Below are positions 59,401 through 64,000 of a stretch of 64,000 bases of DNA, one piece after another. This DNA comes from Torymus aiolomorphi (lineage: Eukaryota > Arthropoda > Insecta > Hymenoptera > Torymidae). Made by a program: the position numbers and the translations under genes. The notes under the pieces are model-generated. The model was not told where the DNA came from. It saw only the letters and a list, made by a program, of their open reading frames with translations, and searched no databases. Each line of letters opens with the position of its first letter. Positions within the stretch are counted from its first letter, which is position 1. The DNA lies in NCBI GenBank assembly GCA_036365515.1, contig CM070876.1, positions 95,303,300 through 95,367,299 on the forward strand. Direction: 5' to 3'.

Positions 59401-60960
59401 GTAGGTATCTGCTGCCAGACTGCTGGAGGCGAGGCTGAGATCTGCTGCTGGTGCTGCTGCTGAAGAGAGTCGACTGATCGAATGAGCTCCTGCTCTGGCA
59501 CCGCCGCATTATATAGGGATGCCTCAGCGGTGTTCGGCGGCTCGCGTTCCCCCTCTCCAACAGCATCATTCTCATTGGCCTGCACCGCTCCTGCTCTATA
59601 ATGGCCCCAGGGCAGCGTATCTGTCGTGCCGGGCTGTAGACAGCGTTTGTCGTCACGGGCACTGAGAGCAATTTTTCTCTCTTTCTCAGTGTGGATGTTA
59701 TGACGCCGAGACCTGATGTTTCGCTGCTCACGAGTGACGATAACGTTCTCACGGAGGCACTTCATGTAGTCGTCAGGGGTGATGGTCAGTTTGACTACAG
59801 AAGTTTTCACTCCTTTGGCCTTTTTGATGGGCTGTTGGTTCTGCACTTTCACGCTGTACATTTTACTCCGCAGCCCGATGAATTCCAGCATGATCTCACC
59901 GTTGCACTCGTCCTTCATCAAGCCGACGATTTTCTTATTGGCACGAGGCATATTAAACGGATTAGTTTCAGGATAGTCTGATGTGTCGAACTCGTGGATA
60001 TCTCGTCGCATCACATCGTACACGTTAACGCCTGTAACCTCGTATATCAGACTATCCGTATCGGTGTATAACAACTTGCCTCGGTCTCCTACACGATCTC
60101 GCATATAGTCGTAGTGGAACCTGTACACGAGTGTTTTTGACAAGTCCAGAACTGATAATCCAATGTAGATTGGCTTTCTTATGCAGATCTCCGTCCGCAA
60201 CAGCTGCACAGCGACGAGGTTTTCGTCAAAAATGTCAGAGCTGTGAAAATTGGGCCGTGCGATTAGTGCCTCAGCTCCATAGCGGCCTTTCCATTTGTTG
60301 ACTAGCTTCACGTCAACGCGTTTCCTCTCGTTATCCATCGTTTTGCCATACACAGCGTTATTAAAAAGTTTGAACAGCATTTTTTCAAACTCGTTCTTGG
60401 CTTCCTTCCTTTTTGCGCTGTTCAAATCGATGTACTTTTTAGGCCAAGGACTTTGTTGGAATTGTATGGCACGATGGACTTTGGCGAGAACTAGGCCATG
60501 TTACAAGGCCTGTTTAAGTGCTCGATAGTGTAGCACGTAACGAGTTTTGTCGTGAAGCGTCGTCATAAGTTTATACTGTTTCGAGCCAGGAGGCGCCATG
60601 TGTTCGGCGCAGAATGGCAGATCTTTATGCGAATCATGCAGTGACTCGGGATACTTCAGGTCCACTTCAACAAAGTATCCAAAGTCGCAGTCATCAGAGA
60701 TGTCGAAGAAGTTTGGTTCGTTTACATTCTGCACCCACTTGAAGCCGCCATAGGGTAAGGGCTCAGTCATTGCCCAACCGTACAAATTATTCACGTCGAA
60801 ATACATCAAATATTTCTCGTCCTCGTTAGCGTTGTAACCATCCTTCATGTACGGGTTGTTCGCTTTTGCATAACGATTACAACATTGACTGATTCCACCC
60901 CGTATGCCACGCTCAATAAACAGCAGCATGTCTACATCGGTGAGAAGCTCAAGTTTGATC

Positions 60961-61018
60961 TGTAAAAAAAGAATATTTGAAATGCGAATTTTTAATTAAA
61001 TTTAAGTGAATATATTAC
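60961..61018 (-). other. intron in polymerase B
   Basis: 58 bp with donor ACACAG|GTAATA and acceptor TTTTTTTACAG|ATC. Joining keeps the frame from LKNTQ into [12 protein letters not shown]. The intron reads in-frame stops on the minus strand. Confidence 0.7.
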
Positions 61019-61691
61019 CTGTGTATTTTTTAGCATGGCATCCCAAGTCAATCCGGGCGTTGTGTAATAGTGGGCAGGATCCAATTCATAAGCTTCAAGA
61101 CAGTTATTTCTAAAGTTCTCAAAAACTTCAGCCAATAAGATAACGTCTATCTTAAGATATAAGTCAGAGTACTGCCCCAAATCTTGAATACTGAAACTCT
61201 GCCAAACGTTCTGAGCATGCTCATAATCCTCATCGCTGATATGAGCATCATATAAGCTGCTGAAGAAGTCATCTTTCGAAGGGAGATTTGGCTGTTCTAG
61301 CTTTTCAAACGATGAGACATAGTCGTATGGAAAACTCCTTTCCTCTTCAAAAGTGAAATTTGTTCATCACATAGACCATCTTCTTTGAACATTCGCTCCA
61401 GAGTATTCAGTTTCTCCAAGTATGATGCTAACTTGTCTAGCGATGAAGCCATGAATTTGAACGAGTCGATGAATCTCAAATTTATGTCTGTACCTTCCAC
61501 AAACTTTGTAAAAGATATGTATTTCTCTTTTGTTTGTGGCAGTAGCGAAACTCGCCCTTTGAAGCATGTCGCTATTTCTCTAATAAAGAGATGAGAATCG
61601 TATCCGCTCAAATTGTGAAAAACTATGGGGATTGTTCTTGAATCTTGAAAGCCAAGGTTACATTTGCTATGTGCAGGTCCACGATATCTGT

Positions 61692-61742
61692 AAAAATAAT
61701 TTTTTAGTTGAGAGAGAGAGAGAGAGAAATATTAAAAAGTAC
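61692..61742 (-). other. intron in polymerase B
   Basis: 51 bp with donor GGGAAA|GTGAGT and acceptor TTTTTACAG|ATA. Joining continues the Cys/His-rich stretch after DHCHFTGK. A GA-rich run lies inside. Confidence 0.75.
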
Positions 61743-63436
61743 TCACTTTCCCGTGAAATGACAATGATCGCGTACTCGCTTGTCTTCCTTAGTGAATGGC
61801 TTCTCGCAAATATGACATATTGATGCTTTTTCTAACATAATATTTTCGAGTGGTGTTAAATTACTCATGGGCTTTGGATGTTTGTACGAGTCATCCAACT
61901 TTACAGCCAGTGAGTGGAGGTTCTGTACAAACCATGTGGCTGGGGATTCGGCTTGTTCATCCTCTTGCCTATAACTCTTATATTCCGAGAGAGAGTCGTT
62001 GTAGCTACATTTAATGAAATAGCCTACACTGAATGGCACGTGATGCTGGTACGCTCGTTCGTCGTCAATCACAGGCTTCAATATACATTCAAAGTCAGCG
62101 TATATTACGAACGGCACACGATTTTTAAAACCAAAGTTCGTAAACTCTAAAATATTGTTTTTCACTGTTGGAAGAGTAATTTTACACTTATTCATTTTTT
62201 CACAGTCAGTTATGTGCTTCGCCAATTTCTCTTCCGTCCAGAAATAATGCAGGCAACGGTCACAGATGAAAGTTTTATGGTCGCGAAAACATAGCTGTTT
62301 ACTACACAATCTTGATAAATTTTTTATCCACACGTAGTGGAATTTAAATTCAATATCATCATCATCATCAAGAGCTGATTCATCCTCGTCAATATAATTA
62401 TTTTCGATGAGTAGTAAATTAACGTGCTTTTCTTTTTGTCAGATGACAAGTGCCGTGGTAAAACTTCGAAAGCTTCTCTTTGCTTCTTTTTTAAATAATA
62501 CACATTTACAGAAACGTCATTTTGCTTCTCAAACTTAGTCACTTTTCGGGGATCAACAGGAAAATCGATTCCCTTAAAGTTGAGATCGTTTTTATAGGGT
62601 ACATAATTCACCACTCGATTGGCATTTTTCTTAGCTGGGTGTAGAGCCGATAGAATTGCCCACTTGAAACATTCATTGTCTTGATTTTCTACGTTTACAC
62701 ACGCCTTCTTGTTCTTGATGAATGGCGGCAAATCAATGTACGAACTTCCTCTCATTGGATTAAACTTGTAAATATTCACAACTAAATTTAAAATTGATTT
62801 AAGCGACCAGCCCGACTCACGCTCCTGAAATTCTTCCATATCCGTGTCGATGGGATTTTGAACGTTCATAACAAACCACTCATTCAAGTCCGTAGTCGAA
62901 TATATCGGAGCTGTTTTTGTGTTGAAATATTTTATTTCAATCGTTTCTTCGCCATTTTTAACTATAGCGTACTCAGCCGCTAACACTGTGTTCACTTTTA
63001 AAGGTTCTTTAAGAATTTCACGCACTTTTTCAATAAATTGTTGCTTAGCGTCATTCATGAACTTTAATAAATCAAGATGTCTCCGGTTTGTGATGACACC
63101 CGTCTTTATTCTGTTCTCGAAAGCTGAGTCGACATCATCCCAGCTCACCGAGGGGCCATTTTCACTGGCTTGTAGTCCAGCACCTACCACTCGATGTTCA
63201 CTCAATAAGTGTAGAATACTTTTTATAAGCGCGATGGCCGCTTGCAACTTTTGCCGATCAGCCACTGTTAAGTCCGTCACGTCGGGCCTGCGTTGAGCCA
63301 ATTTTTCAGCTTCCACTAGAGCTTTGCGACCAAGCGCAATCCAATTATTCACATCATCTTGGTCAACCGCACCACTTAAAGCAAGACGATACGATTTACA
63401 TAGCATATGAGCGGTATTTTTGAAGTACTGAGGCAT

Positions 63437-63678
63437 CTTGAACTACTGCGGACTGCGCGAGGCAGTCGAATGATTTTCCGCCGCGCGCACACCTCTTTTT
63501 ATCTAAAAAATTCGCGAAAAGAGATCGATTCTGATTGGGTGTAGGTGTTGTGGAGGGGGTAAAAATAACGCGATTGGTTAAACAAAATAGGAAGGCTGAC
63601 TATAAAATAAGCAGCGAGACGTTGAAAACCTCATTCGCTCCTTTGCTCTCGCCCGAGAACAGTCACAGCAGCAGCAAG
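63437..63678. promoter_or_regulatory. bidirectional promoter between polymerase and right paralog
   Basis: 242 bp between divergent starts. TATAAAATAA at 63601-63610 serves the plus-strand gene (ATG 63679). A weaker AGATAAAAAG on the minus strand (about 63504-63495) may serve the polymerase. Confidence 0.55.
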
Positions 63679-64000
63679 ATGAAGTATATTGTTGATGTCC
63701 AAGGTTTCAAGATTACCTTGAATGAATTCGTCTTCAAGGAAGTAGCCATTATCCCTCTCGAGGAAGACCCTACACCATCGGTTTTCCTATTTAAACCGCC
63801 TTATGCATGGGACAAATTGTTGGAAAAAAACAAGTCCGAAAATCGCTGGCTTGAACAAAATTTCCACGGAATTATGTGGAGAGCGGGCAATATTCCATAC
63901 GATGAACTAAAAAACACTCTAAGTGGTGTACTCTTCGGAGCGGAGATTTACGTAAAAGGCTTGGAGAAAAGTAAATGGTTGAAGAGATTTTTCCCGGATC
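63679..64000 (+). CDS. Polinton-associated protein of unknown function, right paralog (partial)
   Basis: ATG 63679 opens 107 residues that run off the window. The sequence MKYIVDVQGFK, FVFKEVAIIPL, VFLFKPPYAW, KSENRWLE, HGIMW, IPYDEL and KWLKRF parallels the left-end gene (51693-52208) segment by segment, with about two in five residues identical by eye. No domain with proven function is recognised. It faces outward, mirroring the left paralog, and has its own TATA box. Confidence 0.75.
   Translation, partial: MKYIVDVQGFKITLNEFVFKEVAIIPLEEDPTPSVFLFKPPYAWDKLLEKNKSENRWLEQNFHGIMWRAGNIPYDELKNTLSGVLFGAEIYVKGLEKSKWLKRFFPD

Larger units (their letters stand above)
59256..63436 (-). pseudogene. polB: protein-primed DNA polymerase B, with introns and lesions
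   Basis: The gene starts at ATG 63436 (PQYFKNTAH). The N-terminal domain is followed by exonuclease motif I FVIYADFEC (about 62097), a Cys/His finger (CHICEKPF...DHCHFTGK), exonuclease II-type LSGYDSHLF (61600), polymerase motif [12 protein letters not shown] (60800), motif B KLFNNAVYGKT (about 60360) and motif C YTDTDSL (60060). Two short introns with GT/AG borders fit: 61742-61692 and 61018-60961. Lesions are a frameshift in an A-run near 62435, a frameshift near 61325 and an in-frame TAA at 60501-60503. The conserved end DTLPWGHY (about 59600) is followed by an unusual 115-residue repetitive tail. Protein-primed replication of the element is the expected role. Confidence 0.85.
51605..64000. 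mobile_element. Polinton/Maverick (adintovirus-like) element, right end outside window
   Basis: The gene set is capsid, penton-like protein, adenain-like protease, PLA2 protein, packaging ATPase, integrase and protein-primed DNA polymerase B, which defines a Polinton. Genes are in divergent blocks sharing bidirectional promoters. Terminal inverted repeats are not recognised: the left edge is approximate and the right edge is missing. At least eight disabling lesions mark it as a decayed copy. Confidence 0.9.

Noticed and set aside
59312..59752. Arg/Ser-rich minus-strand frame overlapping the polymerase tail
   Set aside because: Alternate-frame reading of the QPLLAVS minisatellite; the polymerase frame explains the region.

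Overview
The window reads as AT-rich, repeat-dense DNA from an animal nuclear genome, most likely an insect and possibly a parasitoid wasp. That guess rests on the mix of elements: an env-bearing Ty3/gypsy retrotransposon, a Polinton/Maverick, Penelope-type hammerhead ribozymes, long (TA)n, (CA)n and (GA)n microsatellites, and eukaryotic splice, TATA and poly(A) signals. No complete host gene is evident. The window is almost entirely transposable elements in several layers of nesting.

Layout, left to right. 1-3251: 5' end of a minus-strand LTR retrotransposon (broken gag-like frame, leader, probable LTR) inserted in a dispersed repeat. 3.3-7.6 kb: dispersed repeats, a TA-flanked short element and (CA)n/(TG)n tracts. 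7652-9322: a foldback element built on a 15-bp minisatellite. 9.5-12.1 kb: an inverted-repeat element, a 315-bp tandem array and units carrying a conserved hairpin. 12829-15152: a DNA transposon with about 92-bp inverted ends and a transposase-like frame. 15.2-25.8 kb: three copies of a 2.7-3.0 kb repeat, two of them nearly identical in tandem. 25.8-27.1 kb: short TA-flanked elements and a 449-bp palindrome with a hammerhead ribozyme. 27.9-36.4 kb: a decayed Ty3/gypsy element with gag, protease, RT, RNase H, integrase and envelope. A 1158-bp solo LTR sits just downstream (36445-37602). 38-42.5 kb: a possible small spliced gene and fragments of two more LTR elements. 42728-44286: a non-autonomous Transib-like element. 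44371-50176: possible piggyBac-like ends enclosing a 1354-bp solo LTR, a large hairpin repeat and a 175-bp hammerhead-bearing retroposed insert. 50.9-51.35 kb: GC-rich tandem repeats.

51.6 kb to the right edge is a Polinton/Maverick (adintovirus-like) element. It has a morphogenesis block on the minus strand (major capsid, a small basic protein, penton-like minor capsid, adenain-like protease, PLA2-domain protein). A plus-strand block follows (packaging ATPase, DUF8207-like protein, fibre-like protein, integrase). A minus-strand replication block comes last (a small possible OB-fold protein and a protein-primed DNA polymerase B with introns). Two paralogous genes of unknown function face outward at the two ends. 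The capsid gene, ATPase, protease, DUF8207-like gene, integrase and polymerase each carry at least one disabling lesion, so this copy is not autonomous, although several open frames and TATA boxes survive.

The least explained signals are: a 16-bp word (ATTATTTCTTTAGTCA) shared by otherwise unrelated short elements, each built from its own iterated word; a hairpin family with a compensatory base-pair change; and a hammerhead-containing insert with a 13-bp target-site duplication. All positions and family calls come from reading the sequence; no database search was possible.
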